Shown here piece by piece: positions 31,482-40,825 of a stretch of DNA of 64,000 nucleotides. Each line of letters begins with the position of its first letter. The first letter of the stretch is position 1. The translations under genes and the position numbers were made by a program. The DNA is taken from contig NZ_JAAIIF010000007.1 of the NCBI RefSeq assembly GCF_012932675.1, positions 1 to 64,000 on the forward strand. Reading direction: 5' to 3'. Source of the stretch: Bifidobacterium erythrocebi (GTDB taxonomy: Bacteria > Actinomycetota > Actinomycetes > Actinomycetales > Bifidobacteriaceae). The notes under the pieces are model-generated. The model was given only the letters and a program-made list of their open reading frames with translations. It had not been told where the DNA came from and searched no databases.

Positions 31482-32213
31482 GTGCTGTATTGGTTTTTCG
31501 TCAACGGGTTCGGTTTCATCGCCCGCCATCGCCTTGGCCCGGCCGTCACCGGTCTGGAGAACGTTCCGCGTGAAGGCGGCGCGATCATCGCGGCGAATCA
31601 TCTGGCCGTCATCGACGACGCCCTGATCCCGATCACCTGCCCGCGCATGGTGCACTTCATGGGCAAGGCCGAATACTTCGAAGGCAAGGGCCTCAAGGGC
31701 AAGTTCAAGAAGTGGTGGTTCACCTCGGTGGGCGTGTTCCCCGTGGACCGTTCCGGCGGCAGCAAATCCCTCGGCGCGCTCGAACACGCACGCGAGATCA
31801 TCGAGGACGGTCACCTGTTCGGCATTCACATCGAAGGCACGCGCAGCCCCGACGGACGCCTGTACAAGGGGCATACCGGTGCCGCGAAGCTCGCATTGGA
31901 AACCGGTTGCCCAATCGTGCCCGTCGCGATCATCGGCTCGGACAAGCTTCAGCCAGTAGGCACGGTCATCCCCAAGAAAGGCAAGACCCAGGTGCTGTAC
32001 GGCAAGCCGATCGAAGTGCATAAGAAGGCCGCGGACGAGATCACGCACGAGGATCTGCGCTCGCTGACCGATGCCGTCAGCAAGGCGATCCAGAAGATGA
32101 GCGGTCAGGAGTACGTCGACGAGTACGCGCAGAAGGTCAAGGCCCGTATGAAGGAAGAGGCCGCCAAGGCGGAGGCCGAAGGCAAAGCCGAGCAGGCCGA
32201 GGAAGCGAAGTAG
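31482..32213 (+). CDS. 1-acyl-sn-glycerol-3-phosphate acyltransferase (PlsC-like)
   Basis: Acylates lysophosphatidate, or a related lysolipid, in phospholipid synthesis at the membrane. 243 aa. The acyltransferase motif I is NHLAVIDD (H-x4-D), motif III reads EGTRSPDG, and a GCPIVPVAIIG strand follows. The C-terminal 40 residues are Lys/Glu/Ala rich and probably helical. A GTG start at 31482 preceded by AAAGGAA fits better than upstream TTG at 31461. Bifidobacteria carry several PlsC-type genes, so the exact substrate is open. Confidence 0.9.
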   Translation: MLYWFFVNGFGFIARHRLGPAVTGLENVPREGGAIIAANHLAVIDDALIPITCPRMVHFMGKAEYFEGKGLKGKFKKWWFTSVGVFPVDRSGGSKSLGALEHAREIIEDGHLFGIHIEGTRSPDGRLYKGHTGAAKLALETGCPIVPVAIIGSDKLQPVGTVIPKKGKTQVLYGKPIEVHKKAADEITHEDLRSLTDAVSKAIQKMSGQEYVDEYAQKVKARMKEEAAKAEAEGKAEQAEEAK

Positions 32214-32275
32214 CGTATTGCAGAACCGATTGCGCGGTTCCGCAGTTCCGGCCGGATAAACGGTATATCACTATG

Positions 32276-32313
32276 TTGAGGGCTGGCAGACGTCATGGTC
32301 TGCCAGCCCTCAA
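32276..32313. terminator. Bidirectional terminator between convergent genes
   Basis: TTGAGGGCTGGCAGAC (32276-32291) pairs perfectly with GTCTGCCAGCCCTCAA (32298-32313), a 16-bp stem with 6-base loop between the acyltransferase and the kinase gene. Confidence 0.85.
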
Positions 32314-32354
32314 CGCGTATATGGCATCCGGCAGTGCCGGAACGCAACGAACCG

Positions 32355-34496
32355 TCACACGACGGTCAGCGTTATCACGGTCGGATTGCCGTCCCCGTCG
32401 CGTACACGTACCTGATCGCCGGCGTCGGGGTTTTGCAGGCGCACCACATGCGTCAGGTCGCCCAACGGGGCCGACTTCTTCACGTCAAGGCCCAACGCCT
32501 TGAGCATCTTGCTCGCCTCGTCGTAGGTCTTGCCTACCACGTTCGGTATGGTCACGGTCTCGGGGCCCTTGGAGATCACCACTTCCACAGCATCGCCCCA
32601 ACGCAGCTGCGTGTCCTTGTCCACGGACGTGGAGATCACATTACCGGCGGCGACGGTATCGCTGAATTCCTCGGTGAACGTCGCCTTCAGCCTCAGATCG
32701 TCGAGCGTACGTGCGGCCTCGTCCTTCGAACGTCCGACGATATCCGGCATGGTCACCGGCATCGGGCCCTTGCTCAGCGAGACCGTCACTCGTGCACCAT
32801 GCCTGAGCGTGGTGCCGGGTTCCGGTGTGATTGACAGTGCCGAGCCTTCGGGGGCGGTCAGCGAATACTCGTCCTTGGCGGCATCATGCTTGATGTTGGT
32901 GAATCCGGCCTGTTTCAAGGCTTCCAAGGGGCTCTTGCCGTTGGCGCTGGTCGTGTCGAGGATGTCGCTGGGGATGGTCGCCATGCGGATGCCCTTGGAG
33001 ACGACGACGTTCACCTTCAGATTCTGACGCATGCTGACATGGCTGTCTACCGCGACGGGCGAGCCGTTGACGTTCGCCGAGACCACATGCCCCTCGTCGA
33101 CGGTATCGCTGTATTCGCGCGTGACGCCATAGGGGATGCCGGCATCCTTCAACGAACGCTCATACTTCTTCCAGGAAGCGCCTTCCAGGGAACAGGCGGA
33201 ATCCGCCTTGCAGGTCACATCGGCGGGCTGGGGAATCTTCCAGTAGCTTCCCGGACCCATGAAATACCACCAGGCGCCGGCGGCGCACGCCACGGCGGCG
33301 ATCAGTGCGGCGACGGCGATGATAAGCGCCTTTTTCCCGCGCTTCGCCGATGCGGAGGATTTGCCGTTGCCTGCGGCGGGAGCGCCGTCCGCCGGCAACG
33401 CCGTGGTGGCGTTCGTCTCGGACGCCGCGGCGGCGTCGTGCCCGGGTGCGCCCATCACCTGCGTGGCGCCGGCATTGATGGGAACCGTGCTATTCGGGGT
33501 GCCCGGGCGCATAGGTGCCGTTTTGGCCGATGCCGCATCGGCTGTCCCCGGCGTGGAACCTGCCGTCACAGGAGGTGCCGGGGGAGCAGGGATGACAGGA
33601 GCGTTGCCGGACGCCGTGGCGGGCTTGCGATACATCCATGCATCCTGATCCAAAGTGGCGCAGAGCTGCTGCAGTTCGCGCAATGCCGTGCCGGCATCGG
33701 CGGGCCGTGCCTCCATGGAGCGTTGCGTGAGATGTTCGATGAAACGGGATACCTCCGCATCGATGCCCGGGCATTGGGACGCCACGGACGGTACGTCCTC
33801 ATGGACATGCTTGAACACCAGCGTCACCGGATTCTCGGAGATGAACGGCACCGAACCGGTCAGCATCTCCCATGCCATGATCCCCACGGCATACAGGTCG
33901 CCCTGTGGCGTCGCCTCGTTGCGTTCGATGGTCTCGGGAGGCAGATAGGCGGCAGTGCCCAGCAGCATGCCCGTGGAGGAAAGCGTGGCCGCCGAGGCGA
34001 CCTTGGCCAGGCCGAAGTCGGTGATCTGCACACGGCCGCGGTCGTTGAGCATGATGTTCTCGGGTTTGATGTCGCGATGCACCACGTTCGCCTGATGCGC
34101 CGAGGCGAGCCCGTCGAGGATCTCTCCGATGATGCGCAGTGTTTCGCGCACGGTGAACGTGCCCTGCTGGTTCATCTCATAGCGCAGGTTCACGCCATGC
34201 ACGTATTCCATCACCAGATAGGCGAGCCCGTTGAACTCGCCGGTATCGTACACCTGGACGATGTGGGGGTTGGCGATCTGCGCCGCCGACTGCGCCTCCC
34301 TGCGGAATCGTTCGATGAACTGCTCGCGGTGCGCGCCCTGCGCCAGCTGCGTGTGCATCACTTTCAGCGCGACGGTGCGATTGAGCCGTTCGTCGGTCGC
34401 CTCGTACACCGTCGCCATGCCGCCCTGCGCGATTTCGCGCACGACACGGTAGCGGCCGTCGATCAGTTGGCCTTGGGATGATGCGTCTTCGCTCAT
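32355..34496 (-). CDS. PASTA-domain Ser/Thr protein kinase (PknB-like)
   Basis: A 713-aa membrane receptor kinase. Kinase domain about residues 14-275: ATP loop AQGGMATVYEA, Lys45, HRD at 140-142 (HRDIKPEN), DFG at 160-162. A Pro/Ala/Thr-rich juxtamembrane stretch (about 300-385), one transmembrane helix (389-412), then about four extracellular PASTA repeats (for example MPDIVGRSKDEAARTLDDL, IPNVVGKTYDEASKMLKAL) that bind muropeptides or lipid II fragments. Such kinases control growth and division. It sits with a polyprenyl synthase gene, which may be upstream in one transcript, rather than with the rodA-pbpA-pknAB cluster usually near the origin. Confidence 0.93.
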   Translation of the reverse strand: MSEDASSQGQLIDGRYRVVREIAQGGMATVYEATDERLNRTVALKVMHTQLAQGAHREQFIERFRREAQSAAQIANPHIVQVYDTGEFNGLAYLVMEYVHGVNLRYEMNQQGTFTVRETLRIIGEILDGLASAHQANVVHRDIKPENIMLNDRGRVQITDFGLAKVASAATLSSTGMLLGTAAYLPPETIERNEATPQGDLYAVGIMAWEMLTGSVPFISENPVTLVFKHVHEDVPSVASQCPGIDAEVSRFIEHLTQRSMEARPADAGTALRELQQLCATLDQDAWMYRKPATASGNAPVIPAPPAPPVTAGSTPGTADAASAKTAPMRPGTPNSTVPINAGATQVMGAPGHDAAAASETNATTALPADGAPAAGNGKSSASAKRGKKALIIAVAALIAAVACAAGAWWYFMGPGSYWKIPQPADVTCKADSACSLEGASWKKYERSLKDAGIPYGVTREYSDTVDEGHVVSANVNGSPVAVDSHVSMRQNLKVNVVVSKGIRMATIPSDILDTTSANGKSPLEALKQAGFTNIKHDAAKDEYSLTAPEGSALSITPEPGTTLRHGARVTVSLSKGPMPVTMPDIVGRSKDEAARTLDDLRLKATFTEEFSDTVAAGNVISTSVDKDTQLRWGDAVEVVISKGPETVTIPNVVGKTYDEASKMLKALGLDVKKSAPLGDLTHVVRLQNPDAGDQVRVRDGDGNPTVITLTVV

Positions 34497-34553
34497 GGCT
34501 TATCGTCAAATCCTTGATATGAAAAGAGTCCGTACGTCGGTTCTGCCAATAGT

Positions 34554-35633
34554 TTAGCTTCTGGTGATGTCCGGGACGAAGCGTGCGCACGCCGTAAGAA
34601 GATCCGTTTCGCGGCTCTTCCCAAGGCCGCAGTCGCGAACGGCCTGCGCCGCCTCGTTCCACAATGCCTCGATGCGCCGGCGGGACCGTTCCACGGCACC
34701 GGTGGATACGAACAGCTCGATGGCCCGGCTCACATCCGATTCGCTGCGCGAGTCGGCCTCGAACATACCGATCAGCTCGCGCTGTTCTGCCGGGGCGGCG
34801 GAGGCGATGGCGTCGGCCAGCAGCACGGTCCGCTTGCCCTCTCGGATGTCGCCGCCGACGGGTTTTCCGGTGGTACGGCTCGAACCGATCACGTCGATGA
34901 GATCATCTTCAAGCTGGAACGCAAGGCCAAGGGGCCGGCCGATGGCCATCGCCTGCTCGCGGGCCTGCTGCGGGGCCAGACCGCAGCCCAGCAGTGCCAG
35001 CTCGATGGGGGCGATGGTGGTGTAGCTGGCGGTCTTCCAGCGGAACACGTTCAATGAGGCGTCGGCCAGCGCCTCGGCGTCCTGCAGGGGGGCCTGTTCC
35101 ACGGCAAGATCCAGGATCTGGCCGATCTCGACCTCGCGCTGCATGTTCAGGAACGCGGAGGTCATCGCCGCGGCACGGGGCAGTCGCGCTGCGGCCTCGT
35201 CGGCGATGTCGATGCACACCGTGGCCAGCAGGTCGCCCAGCATAAGGCCCAGCCCCCGGCCGATGGCGGCGCTTCCCGTACTCTGCTCCAATGCGCGGTG
35301 CGCACTGGGCTTGCCGCGGCGCAGATCGGAATCGTCGATGATGTCGTCATGCACCAGCGCGGCGGTCTGGAAGACCTCCAAGGCGCAGGCCACGTCGAGC
35401 ATAGCGTCACGGGCATCGCCGGCACCGCCGAAGGCGTCATAGGCGGCGAGCACCAGCAGCGCGCGAAGGCGTTTGCCCCCTTCGCTGCTGGATATCGCCT
35501 GCCGCGTGACCGCTTCCATGATGTGGCGGCAGGCATCGGGCATCGGGGCTTCTTGGGGCATGGCGGACCATGTACCTACCAGGGAGACGATGCGGGACTC
35601 GATATTCGAACGATCGGCGTCAGTGTTGCACAT
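34554..35633 (-). CDS. Polyprenyl diphosphate synthase
   Basis: Chain-elongating trans-prenyltransferase of 359 aa that condenses isopentenyl diphosphate onto an allylic diphosphate. The first Asp-rich motif is DDIIDD (with HDD in ALVHDDIIDD) and the second is LEDDLIDVIG; GGKRLRALLVLAAYDA is the conserved IPP-binding part. Product length (GGPP, FPP or longer) cannot be fixed from sequence; actinobacterial homologues are IdsA/GrcC type. Start at 35633 follows AGAAGG. It ends 57 bases before the kinase start on the same strand; the shared transcript is likely. Divergent from DUF4192. Confidence 0.93.
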   Translation of the reverse strand: MCNTDADRSNIESRIVSLVGTWSAMPQEAPMPDACRHIMEAVTRQAISSSEGGKRLRALLVLAAYDAFGGAGDARDAMLDVACALEVFQTAALVHDDIIDDSDLRRGKPSAHRALEQSTGSAAIGRGLGLMLGDLLATVCIDIADEAAARLPRAAAMTSAFLNMQREVEIGQILDLAVEQAPLQDAEALADASLNVFRWKTASYTTIAPIELALLGCGLAPQQAREQAMAIGRPLGLAFQLEDDLIDVIGSSRTTGKPVGGDIREGKRTVLLADAIASAAPAEQRELIGMFEADSRSESDVSRAIELFVSTGAVERSRRRIEALWNEAAQAVRDCGLGKSRETDLLTACARFVPDITRS

Positions 35634-35818
35634 GCCTTCTACGGTATCCTCAGCGTGCTACGAATGGCGGCCCCTGATGGTTTTCCAGTATTTCCAAGGG
35701 CTCGTGGCGTGTCGACCACAATCCCCTGACGGGCGTGCGTTCCAGGGCCTGCACAGGCCATACTGTTTGCACACCGCCACGGAAGACGGCGGCGACGGAA
35801 CACATCGAGGAGGATGAC

Positions 35819-36637
35819 ATGACGGCGGATCATATGGAATCGGCAATCTGCAAGGCGCATGTGGGTACGGGCGATAAGCGCGGGGCATGCGGTACCGGCC
35901 GCGTTGCCGGGAACGTGGCCGGAAGCGCGGCCGAGAACGAGGGAAATGCTGGCCGGCGGCATGCCCACGGTGCGGATAAAAGGAGTGCGGATCGGGGGAG
36001 TGTGGCGTCGGCCGATCCCGCGGCATGCGAGGAGTTCTTCGACTCGCTGGAGCCCGTCTGCGGGCATGTCGCCGACGACCTGCGCGAGAGGCTGCATCGT
36101 GAGAGGCTTCGAAACGGCCCAGGGCGTGCGGACGGCGATTGGATGGAGAAGCCGCTGCACGTGTGGCTGGACAGGCTCGACCGGGGGATGATCGATCTTG
36201 ACGGGGCGATGCTCCCGTTGGCGGTCGGCATCAACGAGGTGCTCTCGATGCGCGACGCCCTGATCCTTTCGGTGGTGGGCGATGCCACCATGCGCGACCC
36301 GCGGATGCTGATGGATATCGTGCGCACGCCGCATGACAGACGCGTGGCGGCCGCCGTGCACAAGGCGCTGTCCGCCGAATTCGACGATCGGGACGGCCCC
36401 GACCGTGCCAGATGCCGCACGGCGGTGCTCATGCTCGCCGCCATGGCCAAGGTGATGCCCGAACGGATGAAGGTCCAGCCGCTGGCGATCATCTCCTATA
36501 TATTGTGGTGGATCGGGGATGGCAGGGCCGAAACCTATGCGCTCAGCTGCCTGTCCATCGACGAGGAATGTTCGCTTGCCGCGATCGTGCTGAAATCGGT
36601 GAGGAACGGATTGTATCCGGCGTGCTGCGACGGCTGA
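35819..36637 (+). CDS. DUF4192 domain-containing protein
   Basis: A 272-aa cytoplasmic protein of the actinobacterial DUF4192 family, function unknown. After about 60 low-complexity residues (ADKRSADRGSVASADPAACE) the family core includes VLSMRDALILSVVGDATMRD and the C-terminal helices with AIISYILWWIGDGRAETYAL and SLAAIVLKSVRNGLYP. AGGAGGATGAC precedes the ATG. It lies between the kinase/prenyl-synthase pair and rpoD; genomes often place this family near sigA. No catalytic residue can be named. Confidence 0.75.
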   Translation: MTADHMESAICKAHVGTGDKRGACGTGRVAGNVAGSAAENEGNAGRRHAHGADKRSADRGSVASADPAACEEFFDSLEPVCGHVADDLRERLHRERLRNGPGRADGDWMEKPLHVWLDRLDRGMIDLDGAMLPLAVGINEVLSMRDALILSVVGDATMRDPRMLMDIVRTPHDRRVAAAVHKALSAEFDDRDGPDRARCRTAVLMLAAMAKVMPERMKVQPLAIISYILWWIGDGRAETYALSCLSIDEECSLAAIVLKSVRNGLYPACCDG

Positions 36638-36745
36638 CGGGCAGTGGCGCGTAGGCATGATTCGACCGGAATCGCGGCTTGCCCGGCATATTCGGGAATA
36701 ATCGTCCCTATCAAGTGGTTAACTCACATAGTTGACGATTTGCCC

Positions 36746-36774
36746 TTGCCAGAAGTGTGCCCATATGGTATACG
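36746..36774 (+). promoter_or_regulatory. Probable rpoD promoter
   Basis: TTGCCA (36746-36751) and TATACG (36769-36774) are separated by 17 bases, a good sigma-70-type spacing. Start would be near 36782, 26 bases before the TTG start codon and just upstream of the GGAGGG site. TTGACG at 36732 is a weaker alternative. Confidence 0.45.
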
Positions 36775-36807
36775 AGGCGGGGTAAGCATTCCGCGAGGAG
36801 GGATAGT

Positions 36808-38292
36808 TTGGCTACCAAGAGCACAGCGGCCGCTGAGAACACCGAACAGGTACAGGACGAGGCCAAGGCCGTTTCCGCCAAAAAAGCCAGTGCCACGCGC
36901 AAGACTGCCGCGGCCAAGAAGACCACGACCAGGAAGACCACGGCTAGGAAAACCACCAAGTCCGGCGAAGAGACCGGCACCGTCAAGAAGAAGTCCGCCG
37001 CCACCAAGAGCACGAAGAACGCGAAGGGCTCCCGGTCCAAGAAGAAGGCCGAGGACGAGCTCGAGGACGTTGACGAATTCGGTGACGAGGCCGATCTGGA
37101 CGAGACGAAGGACGATCTCGACGTCGATGATGTGGACGATCTCGACGGCATCGACGGCGATTCCGACGACACCGACGATGACGACGACGATTACGACGAT
37201 GACGACGAAGATGATGATGACGACGAGGATGAGGACGACAAGTCCGACGCTCCGGACATCAGCAAGCAGAAGGGCGCGTTCGTCGTCAGCGATGACGATG
37301 ACGACGACGAGGAGGTGAAGCCCCGTCGACGCCGCGGCAAGATCGGCAATCCGAAGCGTCGTGTCGTCACCGCCGGCGCCACCGCCGATCCGGTGAAGGA
37401 CTACCTTAAGCAGATCGGCCGCGTCAGCCTGCTGAACGCCGAACAGGAGGTCGACCTGTCCGAACGCATCGAGGCCGGCCTGTACGCCCAGCATCTGCTG
37501 GACACCGAAGGCGACACGATGGACTTCAAGCGCAAGCGCGAGCTCAAGTGGGCCGCCAACGACGGCAAGAAGGCCAAGGACCACCTGCTGGAGGCCAATC
37601 TTCGACTGGTCGTGTCGCTGGCCAAGCGTTACACGGGCCGTGGCATGCTGTTCCTCGATCTGATCCAGGAAGGCAATCTGGGCCTGATCCGCGCCGTCGA
37701 GAAGTTCGACTGGAAGAAGGGCTTCAAGTTCTCCACCTACGCCACGTGGTGGATCCGCCAGGCCATCACCCGAGCCATGGCCGATCAGGCCCGCACCATC
37801 CGCGTGCCCGTGCACATGGTCGAGGTCATCAACAAGCTGTCGCGTGTGCAGCGCCAGATGCTGCAGGATCTTGGCCGCGAACCCACGCCCGACGAGCTGG
37901 CGCGCGAGCTGGATATGCCGGTCGAGAAGGTGCAGGAGGTGCAGAAGTACGGTCGTGAGCCGATCTCGCTGCACACCCCGCTTGGCGAGGACGGCGATTC
38001 CGAGTTCGGCGATCTGATCGAGGATACCGACGCCATCGCACCGTCCGACGCCGTGGCCTTCTCGCTGCTGCAGGACCAGTTCAAGCAGGTGCTTGAGACG
38101 CTGTCCCCGCGTGAATCCGGCGTGATCAAGATGCGTTACGGCCTGGAGGACGGCCAGCCGAAGACGCTGGACGACATCGGCCGCGTGTACGGCGTGACGC
38201 GTGAGCGTATCCGCCAGATCGAATCGAAGACCATGTCGAAGCTGCGCCACCCGTCTCGTTCGCAGACGCTGCGCGACTTCCTCGATCAGTGA
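36808..38292 (+). CDS. rpoD: Principal RNA polymerase sigma factor
   Basis: Primary sigma-70 factor (RpoD/SigA), 494 aa. An unusual N-terminus of about 195 residues starts with Lys/Ala/Thr-rich repeats (residues 1-85) and continues with a run of Asp/Glu (about 88-175, several blocks of 4-7 Asp). Conserved region 1.2 begins near [20 protein letters not shown]; region 2 reads [20 protein letters not shown], with [19 protein letters not shown] and the -10-reading [16 protein letters not shown]; region 4 ends in [23 protein letters not shown] at 36808 follows GGAGGG; an upstream GTG at 36757 has no such site. A terminator follows. The parE gene is next. Confidence 0.95.
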   Translation: MATKSTAAAENTEQVQDEAKAVSAKKASATRKTAAAKKTTTRKTTARKTTKSGEETGTVKKKSAATKSTKNAKGSRSKKKAEDELEDVDEFGDEADLDETKDDLDVDDVDDLDGIDGDSDDTDDDDDDYDDDDEDDDDDEDEDDKSDAPDISKQKGAFVVSDDDDDDEEVKPRRRRGKIGNPKRRVVTAGATADPVKDYLKQIGRVSLLNAEQEVDLSERIEAGLYAQHLLDTEGDTMDFKRKRELKWAANDGKKAKDHLLEANLRLVVSLAKRYTGRGMLFLDLIQEGNLGLIRAVEKFDWKKGFKFSTYATWWIRQAITRAMADQARTIRVPVHMVEVINKLSRVQRQMLQDLGREPTPDELARELDMPVEKVQEVQKYGREPISLHTPLGEDGDSEFGDLIEDTDAIAPSDAVAFSLLQDQFKQVLETLSPRESGVIKMRYGLEDGQPKTLDDIGRVYGVTRERIRQIESKTMSKLRHPSRSQTLRDFLDQ

Positions 38293-38299
38293 CGACATT

Positions 38300-38333
38300 G
38301 CTTCCCCGGGGCCGAGCCTTGGGGAAGCTTTTT
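38300..38333 (+). terminator. Intrinsic terminator of rpoD
   Basis: GCTTCCCC (38300-38307) pairs with GGGGAAGC (38321-38328) and is followed by TTTTT (38329-38333). It ends 39 bases before the parE start. Confidence 0.8.
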
Positions 38334-38371
38334 GTCGTGGCATGGATACGGAAATCAAGTGGAAGAGGCAC

Positions 38372-40693
38372 ATGGCTAAAGAGGATTACGGCGCGAAGGA
38401 TCTCGCCGTTCTTGAAGGACTTGACGCGGTGCGCAAGCGCCCGGGCATGTATATCGGCACCACCGATTCGCAGGGGTTGATGCACTGCCTGTGGGAGATT
38501 ATCGATAATTCCGTGGATGAGGCGCTGGCGGGATTCTGCAATGCCATCGTCGTCACTCTGCATACGGACGGATCGATCACCGTGGCCGACAACGGCCGAG
38601 GCATTCCGGTCGACAAGGAGCCCAAGACCAAGCTTTCCGGTGTCGAGGTCGTGCTGACCAAGCTGCATGCCGGCGCAAAGTTCGGCAACTCCTCGTACAA
38701 CGCGGTGGGCGGTCTGCACGGCGTCGGCTCGTCGGTGGTCAACGCCTTGAGCTCGCGTCTTGACGTGGAGGTCGATCGCGATGGCAAGACCTACCACATG
38801 GCCTTCCATCAGGGCCATCCCGGCGTCTACACCGACGCCGACCCGGCGAACCCCACGCCGGACGCTCCGTTCAAGCGCACCCGCAAGAACAGGCCCACCG
38901 AGCTCGACATCATCGGCAAGGTGCCGCCGAAGAGGACCGGCACGCGCATCCGCTACTGGGCCGACCCAGAGATCTTCAACAAGACCGCCGAATTCTCATA
39001 CGAACAGCTGGTCGATCGCGTGCGCCAGACCAGCTTCCTGGTGCCGGGGCTGAAGATCACCGTCATCGACGAGAACATTCCCGAGTATCTGGAACCGGCC
39101 GAGCCTGCTGCCGATCAGGGCGCGCAGGCGCAGGCCGAATCCGATGGCTCCGAGACGAGCAGCGCTGCCGAATCCCCGGCTGCGGAGCACGACGAGTCCG
39201 CCGGTCCGGCAGCGCAGGCGGCGCAGGGCGAACAGGGCGACGAGGATCTTGCGCTCAACGAGGCCGAGATCATTTCTGACGGCGCGTTCGGCAAGCAGGT
39301 CGATCACCCGCGCGTGGCCGAGTTCCTGCACAACGGAGGCGTCAAGGACTTCGTCGACTACCTGTCCAAGGGCGAGCCGGTCAGCGATATCTGGCGCATC
39401 CAGGGCGAGGGCACCTATGAGGAGGAGACCCAGGCCGTCGGCAAGAACGGCGAGCTGCATGCGGAGAAGATCACCCGCACCTGCGGCGTGGACATCGCGT
39501 TGCGTTGGGTGAACGGCTACGACACGGTGATGCGCAGCTTCGTCAACATCATCGAGACGCCGGGCGGCGGCATGCATGTGGACGGTCTGATGAACTCCAT
39601 CACCCGTCAGGTGCGCAAGACCGTCGAGGCGAACGCGCGCAAGCTCAAGGTGAATCTCAAGGATTCCAACATGAAGGTGGAGCGCGACGACATCATGGCG
39701 GGCCTGGTGGCCGTGGTCACGGTGCGCATCGCCGAACCGCAGTTCCAGGGGCAGACGAAGGACGTACTCGGTACCGCGCAGGTCAAGCCGATCGTCACGC
39801 GCATGACCGACAAGCAGTTCGGCGAGATGATTACCGGTTCCAAGCGCGGCTACAAGGAGCAATCCAACCGCGTGCTGGAGAAGATCGTCGGCGAGATGCA
39901 CGCCCGCGTGCAGTCGCGCAAGGCCAAGGAGGTGACGCGCCGCAAGAACGCGCTGGAATCCGCGTCCATGCCGGCCAAGCTGTCCGACTGCCAGCCGGGT
40001 AACGACGATGTGGCCGAACTGTTCATCGTGGAGGGCGATTCCGCACTCGGCACCGCCAAGGCCGCGCGCAACGCCGGGTTCCAGGCGTTGCTGCCGATCC
40101 GAGGCAAGATCCTGAACGTGCAGAAGGCCTCGATCACGCAGATGCTGTCGAACAAGGAATGCGCCGCCATCATCCAGGTGGTGGGCGCCGGCTCGGGTCA
40201 GAGCTTCGACATCGAGCAGTCGCGCTACCACAAGATCATCATGATGACCGATGCCGATGTGGACGGCGCGCACATCCGCATCCTGCTGCTCACCCTGTTC
40301 TATCGGTATATGCGCCCGCTGATCGAAAACGGATACGTGTACGCGGCCGTGCCGCCGCTGCATCGCATCGCGTTGACCGGCTCGCACAAGGGCGAGTTCA
40401 TCTACACGTATTCCGATGACGAGCTCGCCGGCAAACTCGCCGAACTCGACCGCAAGCACATCGGCTACAACGACGATATCCAGCGTTACAAGGGTCTGGG
40501 CGAGATGGATGCCGACCAGTTGGCGGACACCACCATGGACCCGCGCACGCGTATGCTGCGCCGCATCCGCATGGAAGACGCCGAGCAGGCCAGCGAGATC
40601 TTCAGCCTGCTGATGGGCGACGACGTGCCGCCGCGCAAGGCGTTCATCGTCGAGAATGCCGACGACTTCGACCGCTCCAAGATCGACACCTGA
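38372..40693 (+). CDS. parE: DNA topoisomerase IV subunit B (GyrB/ParE type)
   Basis: ATPase subunit of a type IIA topoisomerase, 773 aa. GHKL ATP-binding region with VRKRPGMYIGTTDSQG and NGRGIPVD; GGLHGVGSSVVNALS; Toprim metal site EGDSALGTAK and DADVDGAHI; C-terminal QRYKGLGEMDADQLADTTMD. A low-complexity insert of about 60 residues rich in Ala, Glu, Gln and Ser (residues about 243-303) interrupts the transducer region, which is not in E. coli ParE/GyrB. ATG at 38372 follows GGAAGAGGCAC; ATG at 38342 has no ribosome site. Adjacent to rpoD as in other actinobacteria, where this copy is ParE rather than the gyrase near dnaA. Confidence 0.9.
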   Translation: MAKEDYGAKDLAVLEGLDAVRKRPGMYIGTTDSQGLMHCLWEIIDNSVDEALAGFCNAIVVTLHTDGSITVADNGRGIPVDKEPKTKLSGVEVVLTKLHAGAKFGNSSYNAVGGLHGVGSSVVNALSSRLDVEVDRDGKTYHMAFHQGHPGVYTDADPANPTPDAPFKRTRKNRPTELDIIGKVPPKRTGTRIRYWADPEIFNKTAEFSYEQLVDRVRQTSFLVPGLKITVIDENIPEYLEPAEPAADQGAQAQAESDGSETSSAAESPAAEHDESAGPAAQAAQGEQGDEDLALNEAEIISDGAFGKQVDHPRVAEFLHNGGVKDFVDYLSKGEPVSDIWRIQGEGTYEEETQAVGKNGELHAEKITRTCGVDIALRWVNGYDTVMRSFVNIIETPGGGMHVDGLMNSITRQVRKTVEANARKLKVNLKDSNMKVERDDIMAGLVAVVTVRIAEPQFQGQTKDVLGTAQVKPIVTRMTDKQFGEMITGSKRGYKEQSNRVLEKIVGEMHARVQSRKAKEVTRRKNALESASMPAKLSDCQPGNDDVAELFIVEGDSALGTAKAARNAGFQALLPIRGKILNVQKASITQMLSNKECAAIIQVVGAGSGQSFDIEQSRYHKIIMMTDADVDGAHIRILLLTLFYRYMRPLIENGYVYAAVPPLHRIALTGSHKGEFIYTYSDDELAGKLAELDRKHIGYNDDIQRYKGLGEMDADQLADTTMDPRTRMLRRIRMEDAEQASEIFSLLMGDDVPPRKAFIVENADDFDRSKIDT

Positions 40694-40766
40694 TCTGCAT
40701 TCCGCCGCATGCCCGCGTCGCGTCGCGTCCGTGACCGCGATCGCCTGCGCATGCGGCGAACGAAAG

Positions 40767-40802
40767 CGAAGGGCCGCTCGGGAATTCCCGGACGGCCCTT
40801 CG
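40767..40802. terminator. Double hairpin between convergent genes
   Basis: CGAAGGGCCG (40767-40776) pairs with CGGCCCTTCG (40793-40802) around a palindrome CGGGAATTCCCG (40779-40790). Sited between parE and the convergent unknown gene. Confidence 0.7.
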
Positions 40803-40825
40803 GCGTGCTTGCCTGTATTGCCTGA

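Noticed and set aside
32355..34496. Assignment as the pknB of the division cluster
   Set aside because: The usual neighbours (rodA, pbpA, pknA, fhaB) are absent, so a symbol was not given.
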